NCBI GenBank assembly: GCA_033032175.1
Contig: CM065334.1
Coordinates: forward strand, 3,717,705-3,781,704
From: Saturnia japonica
Lineage: Eukaryota; Arthropoda; Insecta; Lepidoptera; Saturniidae
Direction: 5' to 3'
DNA length: 64,000 nt
The notes beneath the pieces were generated by a model. That model was given only the letters and a program-made list of their open reading frames with translations. It was not told where the DNA came from and did not search any database. Positions 33,961-45,655 of this stretch are shown one piece after another (positions within the stretch are counted from its first letter, which is position 1; every line of letters starts with the position of its first letter). Position numbers and translations under genes: made by a program.

Positions 33961-34193
33961 GTAAAATCAACCTCTAAGCTTTCAATGCTTTAAAAATTGC
34001 AGTTTGGGATGAAGACGTGACCGTGTCTGTTATTATCTTTTATGTATTATTACATAAACCAGATTTCTTCATTGAAACATTGATCGAAGCTTAGATGTTA
34101 TCAAGATAAATTTGAGATGCAAGGCTAAATTTCTCGAGATTCCTTATCAATGCACGATATGTCATCTATCGAAAAGTGATAAAAGTTATTTTT

Positions 34194-34231
34194 TATAAAA
34201 AAGACCATTACGAATTTATATAACGTCATTT
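34194..34231 (+). promoter_or_regulatory. Putative promoter of esterase gene C
   Basis: TATAAAA (34194-34200) is 31 bp before GTCATTTG (34224-34231), the counterpart of the TCATC initiator of gene A, with ATG at 34243. It gives a very short leader, as in A and B. Confidence 0.45.
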
Positions 34232-34242
34232 GTATAACGAAA

Positions 34243-34419
34243 ATGTTAGGAGTAATACATATATTGATTTTTATCCCATATATTTACGGGTTTTTGAGGA
34301 TTGACCCCCTTGTAGACACCAAACAAGGGTTAATAAGGGGCTTGCGGTCTGACAATGGGCAGTATTCGATGTTCCTCGGAATTCCCTATGCGGTGGTCGA
34401 TGAGGAGAATCCTTTCGGG
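34243..34419 (+). CDS. Gene C exon 1 (signal peptide exon)
   Basis: 177 bp encoding MLGVIHILIFIPYIYGFLR, then GLIRGLRSDNGQYSMFLGIP and DEENPFG. Donor GTGAGT at 34420. Confidence 0.82.
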
Positions 34420-37400
34420 GTGAGTATGTTATTATTGTTGTTAGGAATATTATGTACGGGCATCGCGTCGATCGACGATCCCACGGATCCTAGCAATGAC
34501 ATGAGGTGAAGGAAAACATCGTGATGAAACCATAACATGGTGGTAGAGCATTTTCTAATATCCACCTGGCTAGCTACCACCCTCAAGTGTGTTCGAGCAG
34601 CTGCAATTCAGAACCCTAGGCTTAGCGTGATACCATCTTGAATAGCATCGTCACTTAATATCAGATGAGATTGAAGCCAAACGCTAACCCTGTAAAGAAT
34701 TAAGTCAACGCAGTAATGTTAAACATGATGTTTTTTTTTTTAATCCAAGCCAGTAAAAATCTGCAGGTCATCTTACATTAAGAATAGTCTAAGATGGTCG
34801 CATACAAATGATGGGTTCGACAATCATCACTTGCCTATTAGCCTATATGTATATGGTGGTTGCGACAGAGTTGGGTACAGATCCACACCAACCCGTTTAA
34901 TTATTGTATATACACCGGCTGAAACCAGAACCAAGCGAAAAACTATAGCGGATGTTTGTATGTTACACTTTGTATATAAAGCTCGCGGTACAGTCAGACA
35001 TTAATATAAATAATATGAATAGTAATAAGTTATGTAATAAATATTTGACATGATGATTATAGAGATAAATGAACAATATAAATAAATGTCTGACAATGAC
35101 ACAAACAAATTTTATGTATAAATAACTAAATAATTAATAAGATAAACAAAAATGTATGAAATGTATGTTTGAGAAACAAATGTAATAATTTGCCATACCC
35201 TATTCAGGGTCCATACTTTATCATATAAGAAAAAATGTACATACATGATGCAAATGGATAAATAAATACTGACGAATAAACATACATTGCCTAATCCGAA
35301 AACATAACCCAGTATAGATAACTTACTAGATTTTGTTGATATAAATATAACCTAGCACTTATAATATGTATTTCATTTATATTTTTAGACATCTGTACCA
35401 CATGAAGCTTTCGAAGGCACCTTTGAAGCATTTGACGACTCTGCAATATGCCCTCAAATCGAAAACAATATCGCCGTTGGCACCATCGATTGCTTGCGTC
35501 TAAACATATACGTTCCAAATACAGCAACATCACAGAACCGCCTTCCAGTAATGGTATGGCTCCACGGTGGAGCTTTCCTCGAAGGTAGCGGTAATAGAGT
35601 ACAATTTGCTCCCGACTTCCTCATTAGGCATAACGTTATCATCGTCTCTGTTAACTATCGTCTCGGTCCTTACGGCTTCTTTTGCTTAAATACTCCAACC
35701 GTATCCGGTAATCAAGGACTGAAAGATCAATTCTTAGCTTTGAAATGGATTAATGAAAATATCCAATCATTTGGCGGTGATGCAAACAAAGTTACAATAT
35801 TTGGCGAAAGCGCCGGGGCTAAGTCTATTAATTTACATCTTCTATCTAGCAATGAGAAGTTGTACGATAAAGCGATCATACAAAGCGGTCCTGCGGTGAC
35901 TCCGTGGCCTTTGGCCAAACCTGATAATTCCGGACCACTGAGAATCGCCGAGAAATTAGGCTTCGAGACGGATAACGTTGAAGACGCTCTCACATTCTTA
36001 GCAAGACAAGATGTGAATTTAGTGACTGGGGCTTCTTACGAACTTGGAATATCGAATTACATAGGCACTGTACAACCTGAAACAAGACCTTGTATTGAGA
36101 ATGACTTTGAAGGAGCATTTATCACCGACTATCCGTTTAATATAAGATCGACTAAGGTCAGAAATATGCCAATTATATTCGGATACAACAGTCAAGAAAT
36201 GCTTTATAAATTTGGCAACGCTGATGCAGAAGTTTTTGATGCATATTCCTTCAAAGATCGTCTCACATCCGGCTTGGATTTAATTGATGATGAAATGGCA
36301 GACTTGGTTAAACATTTCTATATCGGTGATGAAAATATTGACGTTTCACTTAAAGAGCAAATACTTAATTTCGAATCAGACTTCGGCTATAATCATCCGA
36401 CAGAAAGAACCATTAAACAATATTTGCAAGACGGAGCAAAGTCAATCTATTATTACATCTTCCATTATGAAGGTGACAGGAATTTTTTGAAAATTATCGA
36501 TAACATTAACACTACTGGAGCCTCTCATGGCGATGAACTAGGGTATTTATTCGGATCGGATCTTATTCGTGATGAACCTACACCTGAAGATCAATTAGTG
36601 ATTGATACTATGACAACGATGTGGACGAACTTCGCTAAATACGGGTGAGTTTAACGACTTCATTTTTGATCTAATTTAAGAGTCATTTCAATATTCCATT
36701 AGATAAAATAGTTCAGCTGTGGAAAATATATCCAGAATATCATTGAAATTCCTCACTTATCATTGACTGTCAAAAATGACAATTTAATTTTTTTTATGAT
36801 AAGGGTGTATAAAAAACAAGCCGTTTACTTGATATTACGTGGATAGAATCAGATCACTAATGAACAATGATAGGTCACTGAATTGTTTATCTCGTGGCCA
36901 GTGCGTGTTGCTAACACAGTCCAATTTGAACACAGTAATGTCTCCTTGTGATTCTCGCATAGATAAGTCCCCATAGACCTTCGCCTTTAACTGATTTATA
37001 AAGTCTAGCGAGTGTTCTGAACAGCTGTTCAACCAAATTTTTTCAATTCTATTGGTGCTTGTGTGTATGGATGTATGTGTGTATGTGTATGTATATAGAA
37101 TTGTAGCTTTTATTTTTATTACTAATGTTATTGTTCTTGTATTTGTACATGTACGATATTAACTAGTTTATCTTTATATTTTAACTATCTCATTCTTTCT
37201 TTCTTCCAATCCTTTGTAAGGTTGCCTGGAAGAAATTGCTTTAAGCAATAAGGCCGCCTGTTGTTTCAGTTCCGTTTTCTTTTCTACTTTTTATTTTTAT
37301 TGTCCAGTGTATGTTTGGAACAATAAAGTGTTTTCTATTCTATACTATTCTACCTGCTTCTCTCTTTCATAAAAGAACCACACGCGCTAGTCTCCGGAGC

Positions 37401-39307
37401 TACAGCTTTACTGTAACCTCTATCTCGGTACGAACAAAGAAGTTCGCTACGCCTTATCTTTCTTGTACTGTGAAGTTGTGGAAGTATCTCCAATGTGTTC
37501 CACAAAATGAAGTCCTTCAAGCTTAACTTGAAGAGGCAGTTGGACAGGCCAGCCTGACGGCAACAACTGACGATGTTATTGCATTACACTGTGCTCACCA
37601 TCGTGTAGTCATTTTGCAGTGCTTTGATAAAAAAAGGTTTTATTATATTAGCCCGGTAACAATTGAAGGTCAACGAGATACAATAATAACTGAATGATAT
37701 CACAGAAAATCCTAAATCTTCGGGAAAGTACGCAACTACTTAAACTTCACAACGAAGATAACTTGCAGTGGGATAAGATAATCTAGATTTTAACTGTCAT
37801 CAAAAAAAAGACGGAGTTACTCAATACCAATTTACTTTTTTTTTAATGAACCGATTTCGATTATTCTTTTATTGTTGGGTAGAGGATACCTTAATGGTAG
37901 TCCCAGTATTATTTCATTAGCATTGAACTTCAACTTTGAAAATACATCAGGGGACTCTTCAAAATCATTGAAGTGGTTTTCTTTTTTATAACTATGCCTC
38001 GCAGTTTCACTTGCGATGAATTTGGATTATACATGACCTCACGTTATTATACCTCGCTGATTTCACCGTTCATAGTACAATCTTTCTCGGTAATATTCGG
38101 TTCTGTTTATTGAGCTAACGTGTCTCCAAACACGCACTCTTGACTGGAAGCAAATTGTTCGACGTTTATCGTAAACTGTTTCGCTCTTTAATGCCGTACC
38201 TTGATGATATAAAGCCTATATCGTTCCTCTATAAATAGGCCATGAAATGCAAAAATAATTTTTCCTCTAAATAGTGCATTGAAACAGGATATATGTAAGT
38301 AAATAAGGTATTTTCCGTATAAAAAATGTATATATAATTCCGCGGCTCATAGTTCAGTTAACTTTCTAACTGAATTGCTAATAAATTTTTCATAGACCTA
38401 TTTAAAAAAATAAAAGATTTTTGTACAAACTTTCATCCCTCATTCTCTATCTCATTCCAACTATTCATCTCTTATGATGACTTAGAACAACTTCCAGTTA
38501 TCATATTACTTGAAGAGCTGTCATCAAGCCTTAACCTAAGTATTAGTTAAGCAAAAAGTACTTCATAATGACAAAAATAATAAATATGTAATCATCAAAA
38601 TTAAAAGCCCCACTTCAATGTAAAATTATAATCTAAAATTATACATTTTGCTTTCTTAATAAAGCAGTTAATTACAAAGTAATCATATTAACCTAAGATT
38701 AGTACAGGTATATTATGGTATTAGTATTATTTTTTGGTTTTCTGCCTTTGTAGGCAATTTTTTTATTAGTATATAAGTGGCAATTGTATCTATTAGGCTT
38801 AACATATCAACAAACCCAAAATCTAAGGTATTTTATTCAATTCACGATCTAAGAAGGCTCCTATGAAGGTTCGGAACCTGTTCGGAAAGCATCCTAGAAT
38901 AGCCGGGAAGAAACTCTATTGTGTTTATCAACATTTTTGTAATAATAAATGTAATGTTTATACTTATTATCATTTTTAGTGTATTTACAGAGATGAAGTT
39001 ACTTCTAGGTATCTTATAAATCACACCATCTCCGACCATACTATTAAAAAAAAAAAACAGATTTTACAAGCGAAGACATAAAATCTTAATATTTTTGTAA
39101 TTTCAGAGAACCTACACCGGACACAACTGAGTTGCTACCGTGAAATGGCTCCCAGTTGATGATTCAAAGCAAAACTATCTCAAAATTGATTCCGAACTAT
39201 CACTACTTACCAGACCGTTCCAAGAGCGGATGGCTTTTTGGGATCTCTTCTACAAACTGAATGGTGAAACTCAGAACGGTCCGGAGAGTAAAAAGACGGA
39301 GTTGTAA
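34243..39307 (+). CDS. Carboxylesterase gene C (three exons, one-base deletion in exon 3)
   Basis: Exons 34243-34419, 35389-36644 and 39107-39307. It keeps the canonical family motifs best: HGGAF oxyanion hole, GESAG nucleophile, GYNSQEM acid, SHGDEL histidine. Exon 3 is 201 bp, one less than in A and B. Where A has CTACCCGTGAAA and B CTACCAGTGAAA, C has CTACCGTGAAA, so the frame meets TGA at 39141-39143. That would remove the last 50-odd residues, including LKIDSELSLLTRPF. If the base were present the protein would have 544 residues and end KTEL. The rest is open, so a sequencing error or a very recent loss is likely. AATAAA is at 39424. Confidence 0.82.
34440..34690 (+). repeat. SINE in gene C intron 1
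   Basis: Same body as 33730-33960 in the opposite orientation: cgatgaaaccataacatgg-like, then ctagctaccaccctc, cttagcgtgataccat and cagatgagatt. It starts about 20 bp after the exon 1 donor. Confidence 0.6.
35389..36644 (+). CDS. Gene C exon 2 (catalytic core)
   Basis: The acceptor is ATTTTTAG (to 35388) and the donor GTGAGT (36645). It is open throughout: TSVPHEAFEGTFEAFDDSA, IDCLRLNIYVP, WLHGGAFLEGSG, NYRLGPYGFFCLN, KVTIFGESAGAKS, FGYNSQEMLYKFGN, GASHGDELGYLF, FAKYG. Compared with A and B this is the least altered active site. Confidence 0.88.
37160..37560 (+). pseudogene. LINE remnants in gene C intron 2
   Basis: 37215-37335 has gcctggaagaaattgcttta and gcaataaggccgcctgt then caataaagtg, a well-known lepidopteran CR1/RTE-type LINE 3' end. 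37360-37530 gives a LINE RT C-terminus: KRTTRASLRSYSFTVTSISV, RTKKFATPYLSCTVKLW. Confidence 0.65.
39107..39307 (+). CDS. Gene C exon 3, one base short
   Basis: The acceptor is AATTTCAG (to 39106). It begins EPTPDTTELLP, then TGA. In the next frame it continues KWLPVDDSKQNYLKIDSELS, LLTRPFQERMAFWDLFYKLN and ends KKTEL, TAA (39305-39307). Confidence 0.8.
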
Positions 39308-39423
39308 TATAACTACACTTTCAAAAGCACGAAGATATATCAATTGTATTTTTTGTTTTTTATGTGTTCTCTTTTTCTTAGTGATTAGTTGGAAAATTGT
39401 TTATGTTTCTATGATCGTGTGAT

Positions 39424-39429
39424 AATAAA
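39424..39429 (+). terminator. Poly(A) signal of gene C
   Basis: AATAAA about 117 bp after the original stop codon. Confidence 0.55.
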
Positions 39430-40215
39430 AGGGAAATTTACAGTAGTTTATAAATTTCTGTCAGAATTTATATTTATTTATGATTCTATATTTATTTACC
39501 CTTAATAAATTAAATGCCTTATTTAAAATAACACTGTTTTAATGTAATTGTTCTATCACTACGTTTTAATAACAATCTTAAGACGGAACAAAAGGAGCCG
39601 CTCGTAAAGTTTCTCAAGCGTTGTAAGGTCCCCACTGACTTCGGCCTTCCGTCCAAGGTCAAGTATAGTTCACTAAATAAGCGATTCTTGCCTACCGGCA
39701 ATAGTTGAATATCGGCTCTGTTAACTGTCTATGTCCATACACTAGCAGACGGTTGCCGAAAGGCGCTAGTCTGCAGTCGGTAGTTCAACACTAGAGCAAA
39801 CTTCAGTTCACACAGTGCACCGGTAACTGCAAATGTATGTCTGATTTGGTCTTGAGGTTACGGACTGTCCGGCCGATACATGTCGACTGAGACTCGTGTC
39901 GCCAAGTTTAGTGTGTAATCTATTACCACTAAATGACAGGGTAATATCTACCAGCTAATAATTATTGTTAGTCATTTGAGTCCTTTAAAGAGACTAATCG
40001 GAACGCGGCTAGTCCGGTCGTAATTCTAAACAGTAATGGACTTAATTAATGATATTAACATACTAACGATCGCCCTAAGGTCGAAATTCGACCAGCGACT
40101 TTTTGATCATAGACTATTTTCTGTTTGACATTTGCAGTATTCATGAACCTTAACAGTGAGTATTGTCTACATCATTTGCTGTCACTTTTCGTTTAGTAAC
40201 AATGTCAATATTTTG

Positions 40216-40430
40216 GAGGACTAAGTTCAATGGCATTGGACGGTTTAGGATTCGCAGTATTAATTTATTCAATTTAATATACCTATTAGTAACAGATATT
40301 ATAGATAATTTTTTTCTTTCTGCACTATTTCAATATATAAACTTTAACCGTACCAAATCTCAGTCTTTCGTGCACGCAATACGCTTTAAAAGGTACCGAA
40401 AGCTTTTGCTTCACGTATTAATAATATATA
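40216..40430. repeat. Copy of window positions 1-210
   Basis: See 1-210. It contains ctaagttcaatggcattgg and cggtttaggattcgcagtat, then gtaacagatattatagata. It lies downstream of gene C. Confidence 0.6.
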
Positions 40431-40719
40431 GATTATTTGTAATCTGTACTTAATATTGTGTGGATATTTAAAAAAAAGGTAAATTTTTAAACAAGGTGGT
40501 TGCGACTCTTTTGTACAGTTTTAAATTTAGTGTGATATTGTAATTATTATTATTCTTATTTCTCCTTGGTTGTTGGCACATAAATGCAGGACGGTGAACG
40601 AACGATTTCACCGCGCCGCGTCAGAGTTGATTTTATCCGCTCGGTTTAGTTAATATGTTGGTAGCAAGGATCGCTCGCTCTGTACATTGCGTGCCGACAT
40701 TTTTGTCGTATATTTACTA

Positions 40720-41227
40720 CCCGTCCGCAATAAGTTGATACCTGGGGGCGGTGACGCCACAGACGCATGCTTGTACCGTGCACAAAAAAATATCACAAGT
40801 TTCCACCCGCGACTTGGTCTCTGCCATTTTTTTTATGTAGCGAGTGTTGTACTCGGAACAACGCCTCCTTATATTTATTGTACTTGAGCTAAAATTACAA
40901 GTCGTAGTCGTTTTCAAAAAAGTCCAACACTTTTAACACGAGATTTCCCTCTCCACTATGTAAAGTTTTACCCTTCATTATAACAATAAACTTAACACAA
41001 AAAATAACAATAAAATATAGCAGTAACTCTAATAACTATTAACGAAACAGTATCAAATAAGATTATAAAATCGGAGCGCGTCGTCGTTGCGTGACGTAAG
41101 CCAGTACGAGATTAAGATGTTAAAAAAATGGCGTTGTCTACAGTACACCACGGGAGCTTGAGGGGAAGTTACAGGGAAGCGGGCGGAGGCTTGCATTCCA
41201 GGCGAGTCTCAACTTATCGCGCACGGT
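40720..41227 (-). mobile_element. TA-flanked inverted-repeat DNA element (copy 2, inverted)
   Basis: Reverse-complement counterpart of 31218-31686, with ends CCCGTCCGCAATAAGTTGA and CTCAACTTATCGCGCACGG. The transposase-like start is also recognisable on the minus strand (ccttcattataacaataaac is the complement of its leader). Internally it diverges near 40800-40930. Confidence 0.75.
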
Positions 41228-42596
41228 TAGTATAAGTATTCAAAATATCGTTGTATGTTAATTTTCAATCAAGACTTAAGTGCCGGTCAGTGAAGGAGAA
41301 AAATTTGTGCAGTACGTCGAAGACAACCTAGCCGGCTAGCCAGGTGAAACCGCAAACGCCACGAGGTATGTGCCAAATTTTCCCTATCCAATATTATCTC
41401 CATAGCCCTTCACACTGATCCGGGAACATATAATCGATATGTAAAATCGCATCCCGCAAATACGGTCCAATCAAAAAGAATTTAGTACGCCGCGATCTCA
41501 ACGGCTCAATAACAAGGTTAGTTACGTAATTTAAAAATAAATTAAAATACATATTTTTAAAAACATCCTATACACACACATAGCACTTATTGTTGTCCCA
41601 AAATAAATTAGCATTAAAAATTTAAATTCGGTCACGTTACAATCCATTCGATCATCAAAAACAAAAGGGCAAAGATTAAAGATCAGTTAAAATGTAATGT
41701 ACGCCTACGTACTTTCATTACCAATGGTTTTCTTTGCAGTAAGAAAAGACTCGTGAAAATGAAAGAATGTTACTTGAATTGTTTTTAAACTAGATGTGCC
41801 CGCGACACCACACGTGTTTATTCCGCAGTAATTTTTTATTCCCGTATTTTTATTCATATTTTATTACTTTAAAAAGTATTGTAATGGCCAAGGCGTGTGC
41901 GTATAGGCTCCAGGCATGGGAACATAATTAGAAAGTCTTAGCGTATACGTGTCTAATGCGTTATTTTTGACAATCGTACAATGAATTACAAAAAAAACGT
42001 TAACGTTTAAATTTTGAACGTTTAGAAAAAAGTTGCGAAGCGCAGTGTTGCCACTTTAGTTGTGTTGGCACGTGAACAAGTATTAAAGACAATTATTATA
42101 TCATAGAAATCTCAGAAAGAAATTGGTATGTACTCCCTGCAAATAAAATTTTATCAAAATAGTTTGAGAATTCATATCTTTTTTTATTTTATTTTAGTAC
42201 AAAATTTTATTTAAATTGGTCAATCCAGTTTTGAGTAAAAGAGTTAACCATAGGCAGAAGGCCAAAATTAAAAAAAGACAATTTTGAAGGTCCAATGTCA
42301 ATGAAACTGGATCACCCTTGAGGTATCCCCACAGAAGAACAAAGAATACATTAGATGCAGTAAGTAGGCGTGTCGCGTCAACCATAATCATGTGTAGTTC
42401 CACAAACTTGTACTCAGTCCGACCGCAGTCGTGTTCTAACACTATGGCAGAGTGGCCGTATGAAAATCGTTTTACCTGATGCAAATAAATCGTTTAACAT
42501 GGCATATTATTCAGTTTTAGAGTGTAAAAACGATGGTAGAAATAAAAATCTTCTAACTGTATGTATTACATACAATAGGAGGGTAACATCTCCTTA
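41228..42596. other. Intergenic sequence, no gene
   Basis: AT-rich. A short stretch near 42190-42310 has the caatgtcaatgaaactgg / cacccttgaggtatccc phrases of the gacttcaaa repeat family in reverse. No coding motif seen. Confidence 0.4.
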
Positions 42597-43103
42597 TCTA
42601 TACAAAATTAATAAAATTGAAGTGTCTGTTTGTAAATGCACTAAATGCATATGACAGTATATACGATACCTATAACAAAAAGCCCTATTTCAAATTTTTG
42701 TCTGTCTGTCTGTTTGTTTCGGGTAATCTCCGAAACGGTTGAATCGATTTTGATTAAACTTTCATTGATTGATAGATGATGATATAGGGAGTAACTTAGG
42801 CTATTTTTATTTTTTAAAAAGAATTAGGGTTCCTCACAATTAAAAAAAACTGGTCATGGTGAATCAATTTGGGCGCTTAAATGGCTTATGATGAGTAAAC
42901 CATAAGAGATATAGCAAATTAATGTAAGTACTACATGATCATAGGCAATAAAAAGACCTACAAAAAATCCGGGAGAGTATACATGTATCTTCTAAGAAAC
43001 ACCCACAATAAGCATTTTTGTCTTTAAAATAGCCGGAAGCGGGGAAGCGAGATTCGCGCGGGCATTCTGTAGTCCAAGTGAGCGAAGCCACGGGCACAGC
43101 TAG
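42597..43103 (+). mobile_element. Complete Helitron-like element, family 2, 507 bp
   Basis: It starts TCTATACAAAATTAATAAAA after A and ends gtgagcgaagccacgggcac, AGCTAG before T. Internal aatctccgaaacggttga and agggagtaacttaggcta. Reference copy for family 2. Confidence 0.75.
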
Positions 43104-43487
43104 TTAATTAAAGAAAATAATATTTTGAAGAGAAATAAATGGTGGTATAAAACTACACTAATAACAAACAACCTTAACTTCATAGAAACAAAGTTTATTT
43201 TAATATAACTAGTGATTTGTTGCTACTCAATTAGAGCTAGATGAATCGCTTACTAATATTATCGACATCCATAAAAATAGAATATTATATTCCGTACCGA
43301 CGATTAAGTTCTGTACCTATTCTTCTGTTTTTAATGTGCTAGTAATTTTTGTTAAATCAATGTCATATACAGGGTGGAAAAAACGGACGGGACATGGAGG
43401 AAAAGTATATCAAATGTTGACGATATCAAATTTTACTCAGAGAAAACATTCTTTTATTTTTTTTTAAATTAATAACTGCATTCACAG

Positions 43488-43652
43488 ATTTCCTAAAAAA
43501 AGCATACCGGGAATCTGCCCTGGCTAAAAACGGTAGAAGAGTCTTAGCGTTGGAAGCACAAGATTACGTGGGGGGGGGGGGGGGGAAGAGGTAGAGTGAA
43601 GACATACGTTTTAAGTGAAGGAATTTTAGAAATGGGAGCTGAGTGGTAAGTT
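43488..43652 (+). pseudogene. Amine oxidase exon with poly-G run
   Basis: The acceptor is TTCACAG (to 43487). It encodes LAKNGRRVLALEAQDYV, the end of the FAD dinucleotide-binding fold, then the run GGGG... at 43570-43585, then GRVKTYVLSEGILEMGAEW. The family has only GGRVKT here, so the run is an expansion. The donor is GTAAGT after GAG TG. Confidence 0.75.
43570..43585 (+). repeat. Run of 16 G inside an exon
   Basis: Homopolymer in the codons for the conserved Gly-Gly of the FAD-binding GGRV motif. Typical length error site or slippage expansion. Confidence 0.85.
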
Positions 43653-44586
43653 AAATCAAAATCAAAATATACTTTATGTAATTTAGACCGTAAGAAGGCA
43701 CTTATGAACGTCAAAACACTACTGCCGGAGTGGAAAACGTCCCAGACATCGAGAGGAACCGGTAAGAAACTCGGTAGGGTTAACCATTTTTTTTACTGTA
43801 CATAATATAATAAGTATTTATAGTTAATAAACATAACTAACGGTTAACTAGCGGTGTGCTATATTGTTGACAATTCGTATGCTCTACTATCAATTGAGGA
43901 ATGGTGTGTATTTCCCCGTGTACAATTTCCATCAAAATCGGTTGAACATTAATTATTCCCTTCTACGACTTCTAGTTGTATTATTAAAGATTCTTAAAGC
44001 CTCCCATACTATGTATGCTTCCCGTCTACAAAATTCAATCAGAATCAGTTGAGAATTTACACTTTTTAACTTTCTTTACGATTTTTAGAAGTAATATTAA
44101 CAATTCTTATAGCCCGTCAATTAAGTAATTATTTATATTTCTTGAGTTCAAAATTTAATCGAAATCGGTTAAGACAAAAACAAAATGGCGTATTTATTCA
44201 TGATCAGTATCGTTCATATGATATGGCTATCAGGAAATTTTGGCAAAGTATCAAAATCGGTTATGAATAAACGTAAATATTTTTATTGGCTTTTTGACTA
44301 TTTCTAAAATTAATCTTGCAATTTCTTATAGACTATCAATTCACCAACGATCACATAAGCCTCTCGTGTAGAAAGTTTCATGAAAATTAAATCAAATTAA
44401 AATGATGTGTGTTAACAGAACGTAAAATTATTTTTGAACAATAAAAAAAATTAAAAGACAGTACCTATAATGAATTTAAATTGTTTATAATTGATGGTTA
44501 ACTTCTTCATGTGGCACTTCAGACACAGAATGTGCGCAAAAAAATTATAATTTAAAAACCATTCATCAGTTTCTGTTTTTCTCCAC

Positions 44587-44796
44587 GATCCATGGTTCCA
44601 AGAAGAACACAGTCTTCAATTTGGCTAAGCAGGCTAATTTATCTCTATTGCCTCAGGAAATAACTTTCCATATCAAGTATTCCTGTGGCATTCTAAGCAA
44701 CACAGCTTCTCTAAAAAATCTTACAGATTACGCCTTGCTGCTTGTTTGCAAACGTCCAATAGTTTCCCAAGCTTTAGAACAATATGTCACTCAAGG
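44587..44796 (+). pseudogene. Amine oxidase exon (IHG block)
   Basis: It encodes IHGSKKNTVFNLAKQANLSL, which follows GAEW in the family, then a less conserved stretch to LEQYVTQG and a GTATGT donor (44797). The acceptor position reads CCAC instead of CCAG, so normal splicing is unlikely. Confidence 0.7.
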
Positions 44797-44993
44797 GTAT
44801 GTCTTTATATTTTTTAAAGTTCTTTATAGGTTTGGGACACGCTAAACCTAGTAGGCAACAGGCTCGCAAGTGCAGTTGCCAGAACACACCTATAGGTGGC
44901 GAAAATTATTCAACTTGAAGGTGGTAGCTAGAAATGACCAGACCAGAACCACAAACAATATTACAATATTTTTCAAGGACGCAGTTATACAAA

Positions 44994-45101
44994 CTCGCAC
45001 CGGGCGCATAAAAGGCTAAGCTTGCACCGAGCGCATTAAAGGCTAAGCACGCATCAGGAGCATTAAAAGCTAAGCTCGCATCAGGCGCAGAAAAGGCTCC
45101 G
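44994..45101 (+). repeat. 27-bp minisatellite, four units
   Basis: Units of the form ctcgcaccgggcgcataaa then aggctaag, exactly 27 bp apart. In one frame they read nine-residue repeats such as KAKLASGAL. It lies in an intron of the amine oxidase pseudogene. Confidence 0.75.
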
Positions 45102-45655
45102 CCCTTTTCTCAGAAGACCCCACTTTGTATATTAGAAAATTTTACGAAGGCTGAAGAATATTGACACTGGCAAGTGCTTACGTGCTAAATCTTGGGTCAC
45201 ATCGTCAAAACTCCTGGTGAGATTGCATTTATAACTGTAAAACCCAGAGAACAAAAAAAAGTATTCTATATAGAATTTCTAGTTGGCCCGGCAGACATTG
45301 TTCTGCCCTTTCCAGTAGGCAGCCAATAATTAGACTACAGCATCATCGATAGCGTTTAGCATAAAAACCTTCTTCATGAAAACATAATATATACCTTCCA
45401 ACTTTGTTGGTGATCGGTCAAAAGGTATATATTGGTTTTTTAACTGACTTCAAACAAAGGTTCTTAATTCGATTGTATATTGTTTATGGATGTTAATGCG
45501 TAACATTTTTCTTTATGAACCAACTTCGATGATTCCTGTTTCTTTGAAAAGGGATCACTTCAAGGTTGGTCCCATTTTAATTTTATTAAACCTTCGACTT
45601 TAAACCCCAGGGATCTCCTCAAAATCATTGAAGTTGGTTTTCTTTTTTATTAAAA

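Noticed and set aside
40160..40453. 96-codon open frame downstream of gene C
   Set aside because: AT-rich, no motif, and it overlaps the non-coding repeat shared with 1-210.
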